NCBI GenBank assembly: GCA_030159075.1
Contig: BROG01000005.1
Span: forward strand, 2,554,001 to 2,618,000
DNA from: Atrina japonica
Lineage: Eukaryota > Mollusca > Bivalvia > Pterioida > Pinnidae
DNA length: 64,000 bases
Reading direction: 5' to 3'
In this document: piece by piece, positions 1 through 12,568 of the stretch
Numbering within the stretch: position 1 is the first letter of the stretch
Layout: each line of letters begins with the position of its first letter
Program-made: the position numbers and the translations under genes
Notes under the pieces: model-generated
Databases searched by the model: none
Seen by the model: the letters and a program-made list of their open reading frames with translations, nothing else
What the model was told of the DNA's origin: nothing

Positions 1-135
1 TTACTCCTTCATGGAATCTCATCCCACCTCTTGATTTCAAGAGGTCCGTGTTTGTCCATTTTTTACCAGATTTGTACCTATATCCTGGACATCCAAATGA
101 TTTATACTTTGGTATCCGCGATATTTCATATTCAT
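1..135 (+). repeat. Penelope-like element terminal fragment
   Basis: This stretch matches the terminal segment seen complete at 24930-25105: the sequence around 'ggtccgtgtttgtccatttt', then 'cctggacat', then 'tttatactttggtat'. It is cut by the window edge. The short reading frame over it is not a gene, because the same DNA recurs in both orientations across the window as element ends. Confidence 0.75.
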
Positions 136-295
136 CAAGTAAAATATCAATTCGGATGTACAAATTTCAGTTCAGCAGTAGCGCACGCATTAAAATAGGG
201 GAAATTATTACTTTTTATCTTATTATATTTACATACTGACTGCAATTCCTTGCAAGTATATAGGGCGATGTATTGGATTTGTCAGAATTTGCAGT

Positions 296-1240
296 CACGC
301 GAGTGTTAATCGCTTTACTTTTAAGCGTAGGAATGCATAAATGAATCAATAAAGAATAGAATATCACAACTTATTTCTTATATATTTAAATTTAAAAGTC
401 ATACATTACCAAAAAACAAAATAAATCACAGAAAGAAATCGGAAACACAAGACTAAATCTACATCCGTAGCACAATGTACAGCCTACAGGCCCATATCGC
501 AATGTATCTAGGTCATGTTATGACCAGAACCACAGACCACAGAAATGAAAGTTCGCTTAGTAGTTGTAACAGAAAAGAGAGAGGCCTTGTGCAACTTTGT
601 CAAGCATCTCTGATAAACCGGTCGATTTGTTTGCCTTCACCGGATTTTCCTGTCAAAACAATTCGTCACTCGCATCGTGTGAAATACTTACGTAAGTTAC
701 ATACGAATCAGTCATCATGGTTCCCAGCTGATTGGTAAATTATGTCAAATAAAATGGCTGCTTTCAGTTGCCATGAATGAATATTAGCTGTCTCCCTTCT
801 CGTAAGTAACATTAAAACTTTCTGTGGTATATCCCTATTATGATATATCAAAATTCAAACGCAAATTGGTAGTAAATACATAAAACAGCATAGCCATGGG
901 CACGGCCATTTGCATTTTCGATTCTCTTCTGATACATTTAACCTACCGGTACCAAGCAGTCGAATATTTTAAAATAACCTCAAAACAAATCTGACACGTA
1001 TTCAAAATTTTCATATCACTAGTTTATTTCAAAGTGATATGAAAATAAGAAAATAAACCTTAATTCCATTTAGTATTTCCGGACAGAAAAGGGGAACTAC
1101 CTCTCGTCTCACACAGCTGTTTAGCAGTTACGTCATATGAAAAACTCCCACCGCATAGCCAATTACATAGAATGAATTTCGTAACCAGCTGACTACAGAT
1201 TCACAGAAAATGGTAATATAAATAAATATAAGGATTCGTG
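296..1240 (+). repeat. Dispersed repeat R1, copy 1 (undisrupted)
   Basis: About 0.9 kb shared with 33782-36440 and 46400-47830. Landmarks are 'gaatcaataaa', 'catgttatgaccagaacc', 'aattcgtcact' and 'cgtcatatgaaaa'. No coding frame is kept across copies and no terminal inverted repeat was found, so the class is unknown. This copy holds the uninterrupted version of the site into which the LINE at 33891-35708 inserted (near 585-600). Confidence 0.65.
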
Positions 1241-1344
1241 CTGCACAGAACTTTTTTCCATGATCCATTGCATATACAATCCTTAATTGCATATATCCCA
1301 CTTACGCTAATATGGAACACATATTCTATGAAACTTAAAAGTTG

Positions 1345-1494
<150 letters not shown>

Positions 1495-1623
1495 CATATA
1501 ATCACAACGCGAAATTAAACTCAACCGTTTCATTATTATCATAAAGGCGTTTAACATTACATAGTTACAATCGGAAACATCTATAAAATCAAATAAATAA
1601 TCAAAATATTATTTACTTATAAT

Positions 1624-1900
1624 TATGAGTCGCCCTTGCTCAGTCGGTAGCGCGGTCGACTCTTGATCGTGAGCTCGAGTCCAGACGGCGACAGGTTCGT
1701 TTCCTGTCTTTCGGATGAGAGGTCCCGTGTCACAGTAGGTGTCGGCACGTTAAAGAACCCTCACTGCTCAATGGCCGTAAGTGCCGAGCATAGGCTAAAA
1801 TTTGAAGCCCTTCACCCGCATTTGGTGACGTCTCCATGTGAGTGAAAGATTCTTGAGTGGGACGTTAAACAACAGCAAAAAAAAAACAAAAAACAAAGAA
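1624..1900 (+). mobile_element. tRNA-derived SINE with V-SINE-like tail
   Basis: It begins with a tRNA-like head: 'cagtcggtagcg' resembles box A, and 'tgagctcgagtcc' resembles box B about 40 bases later. It ends with 'gagtgggacgttaaacaac' followed by an A-rich tail. That head-plus-tail form is typical of V-SINE-type elements found in molluscs, such as RUDI; the family name is from memory and untested. The paralogous sequence at about 17400 lacks it, which confirms insertion. The 60-codon frame inside is not a gene. Confidence 0.75.
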
Positions 1901-2914
1901 AGAAAACAAAAACAAAAATTTTATTATCATAATAAGCGGTAGCGCTTCATGTTGAAAATACCCCTATACCAATTTCTGATATACATGTTTTACATGTATT
2001 CGAGGTATTTTTCCATTGCACGGACATCTAGTCCATGTTGCTAATGAGGATAGCAACTGCTTACGGTATCTACAAAACGGATAATAAAATATTACACAAC
2101 GTTATTTTTTTCTGCTTTATGAATAAAAATACATTTTCGAATTTCATTTAAACATTTTTCAACATTTGCTGTTAGTTAGTAAAGACTTTCAACTTAATAT
2201 TTTTTAGAAAAAAAAGAAAATTTAAAATAGCGGTGAGGTATCCATAGCGCACTCATTTTATCTCTAAGGGGTAATAGGGCGTGACCTGACCGACAGAATC
2301 ATTGTGAAGTCTCACAAGTAGTTCCATTTGATGTATTTATGGATATGCGGATCACTAGTGAATTAATTTCCGATATGCAAGTATGACGGAAAGACAAAAG
2401 TCTGGTCGTATTGATATTAACGTACATGTATTTACTGATATATAACTTCAATTCTGCCTCTTTACTCCTTTGTATGAATGTGCGTAGCAATTTGTGTGTG
2501 ATTGCGTTAGTGAAAAATAGTTACGGACAGACTGACCAATTGACTGAATTTTTTATATAGCGCATGCGTATATATGTATACAACCGGCTTAATCAGCGCG
2601 AAAATTAGATTGTTATAGAGCTGTAATAAGGGCGTCAACTTCCCAGTTTTCACAACTTAGCCAATTTGTATATGGTCAAGCAAGTAAGCGAATAATTTTT
2701 ACTTCAACTGTTTAAATAAATTGTATTTAATCCAAGTAAATGTTATATCAATTATAGATTTCCAAATTAAATTTATATATAAAATTTATCGTAATTTTAT
2801 TTGCAAAATATTATGCGTAACAACAACTAAAATATGTGTATCTCAACACTATCGAGAATTTATTGAAAAATTGAAATAAACTATGATCGAACTTTGAAAT
2901 ATATTTATTGTGAT

Positions 2915-5190
2915 ATAGGACCCGGTGATATATTGACTAAACGACTTAATTTTGACGACATATTCACATAAATTATATTGACACAACCTCATATTTTTCT
3001 CATCATTTCAACATATTGTATACATATGTATTATATTCATGTATGTATATATCAACCAATAAGTCGGAAGACTTAAGGTAAAATAAAATAAAAACATATT
3101 GATATGGATTATATCGACAGAATGTGGCCAAATTATATCAACATGTCGACAAAAAGTGTTTATGACTGTTTTGTGCAGTAAAACGATCACATTATATATA
3201 CAAGTTTTGATAATCATCACATTATGTCGACAAGATGACATATACATTTATTAATACATAATGATTACATGTCGCGATAAATTATCACATAACAGTGACG
3301 TAAGAAGTAAGAGGCAGCTCCATAGCGTGTTTTTGAAATTTGACCGTAAGGGTGTGCCACCAGTGGTGCTGTTGATGACGTCATCAGAACCCTGGCTTCT
3401 GATTGGTCAATTTAAAAAACGCGCTGCCTGTGAAGTCATAACCGGAAGTGCGTCATACCGGAAGTGAGGTCATACCGGAAATAAGTCATGTTGTCATGGC
3501 AATAAGGAGAAAGAACCAATCGTTTAGTTTGGAGGCGTGTCTATGACCGGAAGTGGAAGGTTGTGGGGGAGGCCATCTTGGAGGTCAGCGGCTTAAACAA
3601 GAAGTTGGGTTTTTCCAGTTTTGGGCTGAGAGTGAATCTATTTTTAGAATCGAAACTTTGGGTTTTTCCAGGTTTGAAACTTGGAGTGAAATCAGTAGTA
3701 GGTGTCGCCACAGTCGGCGAGAGTTTACGTGAGCTTGCGGGAGTTGCCGATCCCGTATCAAGTGTGCAAGCGCGAGAAGCGGTAGGCCGAGCTCATAACC
3801 GAGAGTCAAGCATGAACATGTTATCCTTGTACTAAGACTAGAGTTAATGAGTATGTACAAAGGGAGATCACTCTGTATAGACTCTGTAGGTGGAAAAAAG
3901 GGAGATCGCTGTGTAAAGCCTGTATGGATTTCACTCCAAGTCTCAAATCTGTAAAAAGTTTCGGTTCTAAATATAGATTCACTCTCAGCCCAAAATTGGA
4001 AAAACCTAACTTCTAGTTTTAGCAGCTGACCTCTCGTGAACCCACGTGACCTCTCGTGACCCCGACCTCTCGTAACGAAGGCTCCAAACTCAACGATTGG
4101 CTCTTTCTCCTTATTGCAATGACAACATGACCTCATTTCTGGTATGATGTACTTCCGGTATGACCTCATTTATGGTATGACGCACTTCTGGTTATGACGT
4201 CACAGGCAGCTCTATAGCGGTCAAATTTCAAAAACGCGCTATGGAGCTGCCTATTACAACTGACGTAGGAAGCAATTCGAAAGTGGGGAGGGGATATTTT
4301 TCTTTTTTCTTCTTTTCTTTTTTATTATTTATTTTTTATTTTTATTTATTTTTTTTTTTCTAGCAGATTACTAGGGTATTTTCGCATCTGGGTGGAGGAA
4401 AATGCTCCTACGAGCTTCCAGATTTAAAGAAATATTGTTTTTATTTAATGCATAATACACCTCTAATGATTTATTGTCTCACAATTAATCCAACACTTAA
4501 AATTATGTGAAGTAACCAGTGAGAGGTGCCCCTTAAGTTGATAAAATAATTATTTTTTCTACAAAATTAAAAACAAATTCCCCGAAATTCCGCTCGGCAA
4601 ATACATGTTCAAACTTTGAAACCTCAGTCTGCTTTTGATGATGTATGCATTGCATCACAAAAAGGTATAATTTTATGTCACCAGCCTAAAAACACCAATT
4701 GACCTTTTTAATTTTTTTATAGATCCACCACTGTTGCATGTATTAGTTGCATTGACAAAATTTGAAAATGATTTTTTACTGCAAAATCATTTTCAAAAAA
4801 TAAATAAATAAACAAATAAATAAATAAATAAATAAATAGATAAGAAAAGAAAAAAAGAAAGAAAAATAGCCCCTTCCCACTTTCGAATTGCTTCTTCGCC
4901 ACTGTTATGTGATAATTTATCGCATCATGTAATCATTATGTTTTGATATATGTCATCTTGTCGACATAATGTGATGGTGATCAAAACTTGTCGATATAAT
5001 GTGATTTACTGCGCAAAATATATTGTCATAGAAAAAAAAAACCACTTTTTGTCGACATGTTGATATAATTTGGTCGATATAATCCATATCAATATGTTGA
5101 CATGCTGAGAAAAATATGAGGCTATGTCAACATAATTTATGTGAATATGTCGTCAAAATTAAGACGTTTTGTTAATATAACGCAATTAAG
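2915..5190. mobile_element. Large foldback (inverted-repeat) element
   Basis: Sequence from about 2920 to 3695 reappears reverse-complemented from about 3930 to 5185, around a centre near 3705-3925. Paired landmarks include 'ttttgacgacatattcacat', 'atagcg' with 'ggcagctc', and 'ctttctccttattgcaatga' opposite its complement near 3500. The right arm is longer because a second inverted-repeat element lies inside it (4268-4903). The arms carry many copies of a TCGA-cored motif (variants of 'tgtcgacataatgtga'), like subterminal transposase-binding repeats. No transposase gene was found, so it is a non-autonomous element of unknown family. The 194-codon frame across its centre looks spurious. Confidence 0.75.
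4268..4903. mobile_element. hAT-like non-autonomous element nested in the foldback arm
   Basis: It is bounded by inverted copies of 'gaagcaattcgaaagtggg', with outer ends resembling 'cagtggcgaagaag'. The matching place in the left arm of the foldback element (about 3290-3320) has no insert. The interior is T-rich and A-rich, contains a (TAAA)n run at 4800-4838, and resembles the fragment at 16620-16795. The CAGTGGCG-like end suggests hAT; no clean 8 bp target duplication was visible. Confidence 0.6.
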
Positions 5191-5564
5191 TATCACATCA
5201 TGTCGACATAACTAATCAGATGATCTCAACATGTCGATGGCAGCTTTATGCCATCGTATGGATTACATCGACATAATGTGACAATGTCGCAATCGACCGA
5301 AGATTAACAAGGAAACTTTTAATTAGGCAAAACAAAATGGCACAAGTGTTCAACATCTTAAGTATCTATGGTCAATTTGCAGACAAAGTCGTACACAAAG
5401 GCAACTTGCGAAGTGACAGTGTACCACGGCATAGTGATCAGGTCGACTTTTGTCATATTTTGTCGTCATTGCGCGTGTAGCTTGTCTACACAATGGGGTT
5501 TGACAAAGAGATATCTAATGGCAAAACGGTCGTGAAAAATATATCGAAAGAGTGATGACATAAT
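5190..5564. other. Left flank of the Pao/BEL insertion
   Basis: No gene is visible. Sequence from about 5315 to 5390 ('cacaagtgttcaacat' and 'taagtatctatgg') matches 19180-19252 in the other copy of the segmental duplication. This fixes the site that was hit by the retrotransposon. Confidence 0.6.
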
Positions 5565-6020
5565 TATTGTCGATATATTGTTTGTATGGCCAAGTACTGT
5601 TCTTAAGTATTGAGCTAGAGGGAGATAACTCTAAATTTATATGTAGCGCACGTGCTACACCGGAAGCGAGCAGACGAAGGGGAAAAAAGCATGGCGAGAA
5701 GCTGACAAGTGATGCATCGGGGATTTGAGGTACAATACACGCCGTAAGTTATTTGTACCTGAAGGTATATGATGAACATTGTCACAGGACATATGTACAT
5801 GTTTTGTAAGTGGACATTACGGGTCAAAATGTTGTTAATCGTACAAATTTGTGAAATAGAAACTGAAAGGTTTTCGCCGTGAGACAAGGACCACATGGCA
5901 CGTGCGCGCTAGTAATATGAACGTTATGTCATTCAGTTATAGGATTTGGATTTCTAAATAAAATATAGAAGTTTATCATATGCGTTCAGCGTTGCAAATA
6001 TAGTAGGTCACTCGCCAACA
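5565..6020 (+). repeat. 5' LTR of Pao/BEL element
   Basis: About 450 bp, repeated at 12129-12568. It opens near 'tgtcgatatattgtttgta' and closes with 'ctcgccaaca', giving a TG..CA type LTR. The 3' LTR begins 'tgttgtcg'; this copy seems to have lost two bases at the start. Relative to the 3' LTR it has about 15 extra bases near 5650 and scattered substitutions, so the insertion is not very recent. Confidence 0.85.
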
Positions 6021-6299
6021 TATGTACAAATAGTTTCACGTATTAAATTCAGTAACTAACTGTAATTATGGATAATTCGGACAATGAAAGTACAATGAAG
6101 TCAAGTATGATTTCTTACTAGAAGTAGGGATACAGTCAAGTCAAGAAAGTTGAATGAATTGATTGATGAGGATTATAAGCGTGAAGCGTGAAGTCATTGA
6201 ATTCGTAAATGCTTTAGGATAATCCTTAATACGCAGTGGAAGTAAAACTGCAGGATAAATATAGTAGCAGAATCAAGAATTCACGTTAGATCCAGAATA

Positions 6300-7780
6300 T
6301 TTTCTCAACATGGTTCAAATACATCAAGTGCTTTAGCAAAAGCTGCAGCTAAGAAAGCTATGTTAAATACAAAGTCTGAGTTTTTTAAGGAAACAGTTAA
6401 CATTGGAACAGAGAAAATTTGAAATGGACCAAGAGTTGAAACTTTTAAAATTGAATGCAGAAATTCAAGCTGCAGAGACTGAGGAAATGGTGTTGTTTCA
6501 ATATATTGCAGAAAGTCTAAAAGTAATATTTCACACGATACAGGTGAAGTGAAGTCGCATAATGTATTTTTAATGAAACACTCTGGACAAGTTCCAGATA
6601 CTACTCGATATACAGGGATGAAATTCGAGTATGGTGAGCAGAAATTGCCAGAAATGAAATTTGATACTATGAAACAAGATACATTTACGAATACAAATTC
6701 GTGGACAGGGATTCCAGTTATGCAACCTAGGTACAATGTTAATGAAAACCCACACAAAGTTCAGGTATAAATCCGCAAGTAAATGCCAACACTTCTACTA
6801 ACATTAAGAAATCTGTTGAATCTGAACTCCAAGTTCAAAGGCAGCTACTAGATATCATTAGCCTACCTAAAACATGTCTCATGGCCTTTGATGGAAACTC
6901 TATGTATTACTGGGTGTTTTTGAATGCATTCGACGGTCAGTTGGACAGACTTCTGTAAGTGATGGAGTTAAGCTGAATAGACTTCTTCAGTATTGTACTG
7001 GAAAGGCAGCTCAGGTCATTAAGCCATGTATTATTATAAAGTCTACTGAAGGCTATAAACTATTAAAGGAAAGATTTGGAAACTATTACATGATCTCTGA
7101 AGCAGGGGTTAAGAAGCTTACTGAAGGAGCACCTATTAAGCCTAATAATAGTCATACTATACGAGATTTGACTGATGATGTTAGAGCATGTATGGAGGCC
7201 CTGAAGGCCATGGATAAGCTGGAGGAAATAGATTCTCGTTGTCGTATGGTTAAAATTGTCACTAGATTACCACTTTATATGCAGTCAAGATGGCGTAAGA
7301 ATGCATTACAGATTCTTGAAAAAACTGGAAGGTACCCAAACATTACGAAATTTGCTTAATTTTTGGAAACTAGCAAAGGAAGTGTTGGATCCAGTATTTG
7401 GCACTGCTGCTGTTAGTGACATTAAAGATAACAAAACATTCACGAGGTCAAATAATTAGTGGTGCTAGTTTTAATGTGGAAGTTTCACATGGATCTGCCA
7501 ATCGAGCGCAAGTGAATGAGAACTCGGTAAGAATTCAAGATTCAGTTCTGAGATCACAAAGTGTTTCTTATTTGGGTGAAAACATCAAATGAATAGCTGT
7601 CGTAAATTTCTTGGAATGTCACCGTCGCAACGGCTTGAAGTTATTCGAAAGCACAAACTCTGTTATAAATGTTTAGTGTTTAGAAATCACACCGCCAGAC
7701 AATGTAAAAATACTAATACATGTGGGATTGGCCATTATAAATTGAAACACTCAAAAGTATATGATGCTTTATCACCGAAT
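6300..7780 (+). pseudogene. Pao/BEL gag (DUF1759) with zinc knuckle, frameshifted
   Basis: A coiled-coil-like glutamate/lysine-rich segment around 6340-6520 leads into the DUF1759 region (about 6860-7400), where 'LLKERFGN' and later 'VTRLP' are recognisable. Next comes a CCHC-type knuckle region at about 7650-7750, with CYKC at its start and a second C..CxxxH cluster. At least three frame changes and several stops interrupt it. In intact elements this protein forms the particle and binds RNA. Its position directly after the 5' LTR is the normal one. Confidence 0.8.
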
Positions 7781-7899
7781 AAGGGAAGCAACTCAAATGC
7801 AGCAGTTCAGTCACATGAATCGGAAAACAAAGTTGATATTCATCAGGTTAAATTAGATAGAGTAGAAGCTCATAGTTCTGGTGCTTGTGGCAAGGCAGA

Positions 7900-8600
7900 T
7901 ACAGAGACTTCAAGAGTATCATTGCCTGTAGTAACTGTACTAGTGCGTGGTTAAGGTCAGAAAGAGCAATAAGACATTTTGTTCACAGGAGCTTGTAAAG
8001 TTGCTTGGATTAAAGGGCAATCATACCACTTTGAATTTGAAAACGTTGAATGACGGCAAAGAATCTGTTGTTGAGCAAATATCTCTCGAAGTAATGAGTA
8101 CAGTTGGCAAGAGAAAGAATCGTAACCTTATTGACTTACCAAAGGTATATGCTTTAGAAGATTTTAATGTATTAAAAGGAAGTATTGCATCTTTGCCAGA
8201 TATACAGATGTGGAGCCATATGAATGATGTTACAGTGCCAAAAGCACAATCTGTGACCATATTGATCTGGCAAGACAACCCTCAAGCTCTTTTACCGTTA
8301 GAAGTCAGACCAGGAAAAGATTCCGATTCTGAGCCTTATGCGATCAGAACAGCATTAGGCTGGACAATAAATGGTCCACTTGGCAAAATTAGTGAACAGC
8401 TATATGTTTCAGGAAACTCGCATTTTTTGCATGTTAGAACAGATACAGACATAAGTATTAAAACGCAATTCAAGCGCTTTTGGAGTATTGATACAGGACC
8501 GGCTTTGGCTGGCGGTGTACAACAACTATCAGTGGATGATAAAAAGTTTTGGATATTTGGGAAAATTCTATCACTTATAAAGATGGACATTATGTATTGA
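7900..8600 (+). pseudogene. Pao/BEL protease region (DUF1758)
   Basis: The open segment from 7947 contains features typical of DUF1758, including 'RTALGWTINGPLG' near 8345-8390, a near-diagnostic string of Pao-type polyproteins. The expected D-S/T-G protease active site should lie just upstream at 7960-7990, but there the frame is broken and the motif cannot be read. The frame ends at a stop at 8598-8600. Confidence 0.75.
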
Positions 8601-8679
8601 ACACCCCATTCAAGGCTTTAATTTACCAAATAACAAATAACATCCCATTCAAGGCTTTAATTGACCAAATAACAAAGCA

Positions 8680-9320
8680 TTAGGTGTAAAACGACTTCAG
8701 TATCTAGACAAGCGATTTGTGAAGGATCCTACTCTACACATGAAATATACTAATGAAGTTGCCAAGCTGTTAGAACGAGGATTTGCTGAGATAGTCCCGA
8801 ACCAGAATAATGAGTCAAATCAAGGAAACATCTGGTATTTACCACATCATGCTGCATTGAATCCAAACAAACCGGATAAATGGAGAGTTGTTTTTATTGT
8901 GCGGCAGAATGCAAAGGTACATCTTCGAACAAGATTGTTTCTCGAGGACCTGATATGACAAATAAGTTGTTAGAAGTGTTGTTGAGATTCCGTGAAGGTC
9001 GAATAGCTTTAATGGCGGACATTAAAACCATTATTCTATCAGGTGAAAGTATCACCTCAGGACCGTAATGTATTGAGATTCTTGTGGTGGAAAGATGGAG
9101 ATATGTCACAGGAGCCATTAACTTATCGCATGACTGTTCATCCTTTCAGAGGAGTCTGGAGTCCAAGTTGCACTAGTTTTGCTCTTAAACGTACAGTGAA
9201 GGATAACGCCGACTCATTTCATGCTGGGACACTGAATACGGTGTTGAACAATTTTTATGTGGATGACTGTTTGAAATCTGTTCAGGATGAACAAACCACT
9301 ATGAAACTGATTCGTGAATT
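8680..9320 (+). pseudogene. Pao/BEL reverse transcriptase, disrupted
   Basis: RT begins near 8700. The 'KWRVVF' segment at about 8878 corresponds to the fingers region. The palm catalytic box reads YVDD at 9256-9267, with both aspartates intact. At least two frameshifts (near 8940 and 9050) separate fingers from palm, so no functional enzyme can be read through. Deleted or garbled sequence around 9010-9060 removes the usual first catalytic aspartate context. Confidence 0.8.
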
Positions 9321-10160
9321 GTGTTCTCTAACTTCATGGGAGGCTTTAGTCTTACGAAGTGGGTATCTAATAACAGTGCTGTTATTGATAGCATTCCTGT
9401 GGAAGAGAGGGCTCACAACATGAAAGAGCTGGAGTTACATTGTGGTGCTCTGCCATTAGAAAGAGCTCTAGAACTTAAATGGGATATTGGAATAGACATG
9501 TTTGGAATAAAAATCAAGCAGAAAGATACAAATTTTACCAGAAGGAGTCTTCTTAGCATTACTAGTTCTGTTTATGATTCAATAGGAATTGTTTGCTCAT
9601 TTGTATTGCAAGCAAAGAAAATATTTAGATCGGAATGCCAATTAGTTAAAGGTTGGGATGACGAAATGGATACAAAAAACAAGGAATTGTGGTTTAAATG
9701 GTTACAAGAGCTACCCAGATTGCAAAATTGAAGGTAGACCGTTGTATACTGCCAGTGAGTTTTGATCCTAAATCAAAGTTGGGATTACATCATTTTTGTG
9801 ATGCATCACAAGATGCTTATTGAGCTGTATCTTACATACGAGTTGTTAGTGAGGATAGAAATATACATTGTGCATTTGTTTTGGCAAAGTCTAGATTAGC
9901 ACCGATTCGGCAAATATCAATTCCGAGATTAGAGCTTTCGGCTGCAGTGTTAGCAGTACGAATCAGTAGCATATTAAATGAAGAACTTAATTTTGACATT
10001 AGCAGGAGTGTGTTTTGGACTGATAGTATGATAGTGTTGCAATATATTTAAAACAACGACAAGAGAGTTTATACATTTGTAGCAAATCGTATTGCTGTTA
10101 TTCATGATGGATCATCTTCAGAGGAGGAATGTGGACACAAGATCTAATCCAGCAGATGAT
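9320..10160 (+). pseudogene. Pao/BEL A17-like and RNase H-like region
   Basis: The open segment 9321-9731 matches the Peptidase_A17/Pao connection region: TKW, then the segment with 'SVYDSIGI', common just before RNase H. From about 9750 a second region reads 'HHFCDASQDAY' and later 'PRLELSAAVLAVR' and 'FWTDS', characteristic of the Pao RNase H-like fold. In-frame stops occur at the TGA after the DAY motif and near 10050. Confidence 0.75.
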
Positions 10161-11640
10161 GCTTCTAGAGGATTGAAGGTATCAGAAATGATCTCTAGTA
10201 ATAGATGGTTACATGGACCAGATTTTATTTGTGGAAATTTGAAAATGACTGGCCTAAGACACCTACCGATGATCAGGATTTATTGACAGACGATAAGGAA
10301 ATAAATACAAAAGCGCAGTCATATGTTGTTGAAGCAATTTCTGGAATCGAATCAGTTGACAGGTTGTTAGCCTATTATTCATCATGGTATCGTCTCAAAA
10401 AGGCTATTGCCTGGTTACTCAAGTACAGAGATTAGCTGCAAAACAAGAGGATTGTATATGTGCCTATGGAGAAAGTGATTAATCGTTACCTGGAAAGGAA
10501 GCATTTTGAAAACGAAATAGATTCCCTGAAAATACGAAATCAAACAGTAAATAAGAAAAGCAAAATATTTAGCTTAGAACCATGTTTGGACAAGAACAAT
10601 ATTCTTCGTGTTGGAGGGAGATTGTTATTTGCTCACATTTCTGACTAGCAAAACATCCGGTCATACTTCCTAAGGAACACCATGTAACGAAATTTATTAT
10701 ACAACATGTTCACGAGTTTGAAACAATACATTCAGGGAGAGAACATGTATTATCAGTTCTCAGGCAGAAATATTGGATTCCAAAATGTCGTCCACTAATC
10801 AATGCGATTTTGCATAGATGCATGATATGTAAACGCCTCAGAGCAGTAGTTGGTTCGCAAAAGATGGCAATACTTCCGTCCGACAGAGTATTGCCAGGAC
10901 ATGCATCCTTAACAAATGTTGGATTAGACTGTTTTGGACCATTTTATGTAAAAAGGGCCCGTAGTCAAGAAAAACGATATGGTTGTCTATTTACTTGTCT
11001 TTCAAGGCGTGCAGTACACACTGAGAAACTTCATTCACTGGATGCGGACTCTCTTTTAAATGCATTGATACGTTTTATTGCACGAAGAGGAGTTCCAGAA
11101 TCGATAAGGTCGAATAATTTAATTGGTGGAAAGAAGGAGTTGCTGCAATCTTTTCAAATTTGTTACGAACATGCCAAAAGTAGAGATAATCTTTTACTAC
11201 GAAACATTAAATGGAAGTTCAATTCCCCAAGTGCTTCACACATGGGGGTGTCTGGGAGAGGCAGATACGATTTGTCACAAGAGTGTTAAATATTGTGTTG
11301 AAAGATCAAGTTCTTGATGACAGAAGGCTAGATACAGTGTTTTGTGAAGCAGAATCAATTGTTAATAGTCGACCTATTACTTATGTTTCAGACAACCCGA
11401 AAGACTCGGAATCATTGACACCGAATCATTTATTGTTACTAAGGTCAAATAAGTCGTTTCCTAAGGAAAATTTCTCGAAACAGGAATGTTATAGACGACG
11501 TTGGAAACATGCACAAGTTTTAGCCAATATCTTTTGGAAAAAATGGTTAAAGGAATGTCTACCCACATTACAATTGCGAAAAAAGTGGACATTTGCAAAA
11601 AACAATTTTAATGTGGGAGATATTATTTCTCGTATTCGAT
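10160..11640 (+). pseudogene. Pao/BEL integrase, catalytic residue mutated
   Basis: A zinc-binding-like segment at about 10670-10840 leads into the integrase core from about 10860. 'GLDCFGPF' (near 10921) carries the first catalytic aspartate. The second catalytic site, normally S-D-N, reads S-N-N at 11110-11118, so the aspartate is lost. The C-terminal part, in another frame from 11211, ends with a DUF5641-like segment ('WTFAKNNFNVGD'). Frameshift near 11160-11220. Confidence 0.8.
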
Positions 11641-12128
11641 GAATCTATGTGAGTATGAACTGGCCAATAGGTCGTTTACTTGAAACTTATCCTGGTACGG
11701 ATTGACATGTAAGATCTGTTAAAGCTAAAACTAAATCATCAGTGTTGGTTGGGTCAATACATAAACTGTGTCATTTAGAAATCACATCTTCAGAATAGGT
11801 TTGATTTGCAACGGACAAGTTTCAAGTCAGAATAATGCCTCTTGTTCGGGAGTGTACGACGTGCTCTGCTCTGCAAATCTACTTGTGTAACCTATGATGT
11901 TAAAGTAAGATAAATAGCTGTATAGTGTTTGAGTCTATGTGATAGTATATGGACATTAGCATACATGTGACATTTAATATATTTATATGAACTAAAATAA
12001 TATGCATATGTTGAGGAAATAGTTCTTTCCGTTGAATTTATATGAAATTAGATAATTTTTATGACAAATGATATCGACATTTGTTATATGGTTAATGCTC
12101 TTTATGAAGTCGCATTTAGGGGCCGGTA

Positions 12129-12568
12129 TGTTGTCGATATATTGTTTGTATGGCCAAGTGCTGTTCTTTAATATTGATCTAGAGGGAGATAACTCTAAAT
12201 GTATATGTAGCGTACGTGCAGACGAAGGGGAAAAAAGCATGGCGAGAAGCTGACAAGTGATGCTTCGGGGAATTTGAGGTACATAACACGCCACAAGTTA
12301 TTTGTACCTGAAGGTATGTAATGAACATTGTCACAGGACATATGTACATGTCTTGTAAGTGGATATTACGGGTCAAAATGTTGTTAATCGTACAAATTTG
12401 TGAAATAGAAACTGAAAGGTTTTCGCCTTGTGGACGGACCATATGACTCGTGTGCGCTAGTATTATGAACGTCATGTCATTCAGTCATAGGATTTGGATT
12501 TTTATATAAAGTATAGAAGTTTATCATATGCGTTCCGCGTTGCAAATATAATAGGTCACTCGCCAACA
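12129..12568 (+). repeat. 3' LTR of Pao/BEL element
   Basis: Partner of 5565-6020. It starts 'tgttgtcgatatattg' and ends 'ctcgccaaca'. Just upstream is a short purine/G-rich stretch 'ttaggggccgg', possibly the remains of a polypurine tract. After it comes ATAAT and then the duplicated-segment sequence 'atacggaaatagctgagaca', matched at 19265-19285. Confidence 0.85.

Larger units (their letters stand above)
5565..12568 (+). mobile_element. Degenerate Pao/BEL LTR retrotransposon
   Basis: A 7.0 kb element with two LTRs and the domain order gag (DUF1759), CCHC knuckle, protease region (DUF1758), reverse transcriptase, A17 peptidase-like region, RNase H-like region and integrase, all on the plus strand. 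Every domain is recognisable but broken by frameshifts and stops, and one integrase catalytic acidic residue is changed. It is therefore non-autonomous today. Near-identical ATAAT bases flank it (5560-5564 and 12569-12573), and the matching site at 19260-19272 lacks the element. Confidence 0.9.

Noticed and set aside
1663..1845. 60-codon frame in the SINE
   Set aside because: It lies wholly inside the tRNA-derived SINE and its tail; not a protein gene.
3585..4169. 194-codon minus-strand frame
   Set aside because: It spans the centre of the foldback element, so the two halves are inverted copies of each other. No known motif, and codons are not conserved between arms.
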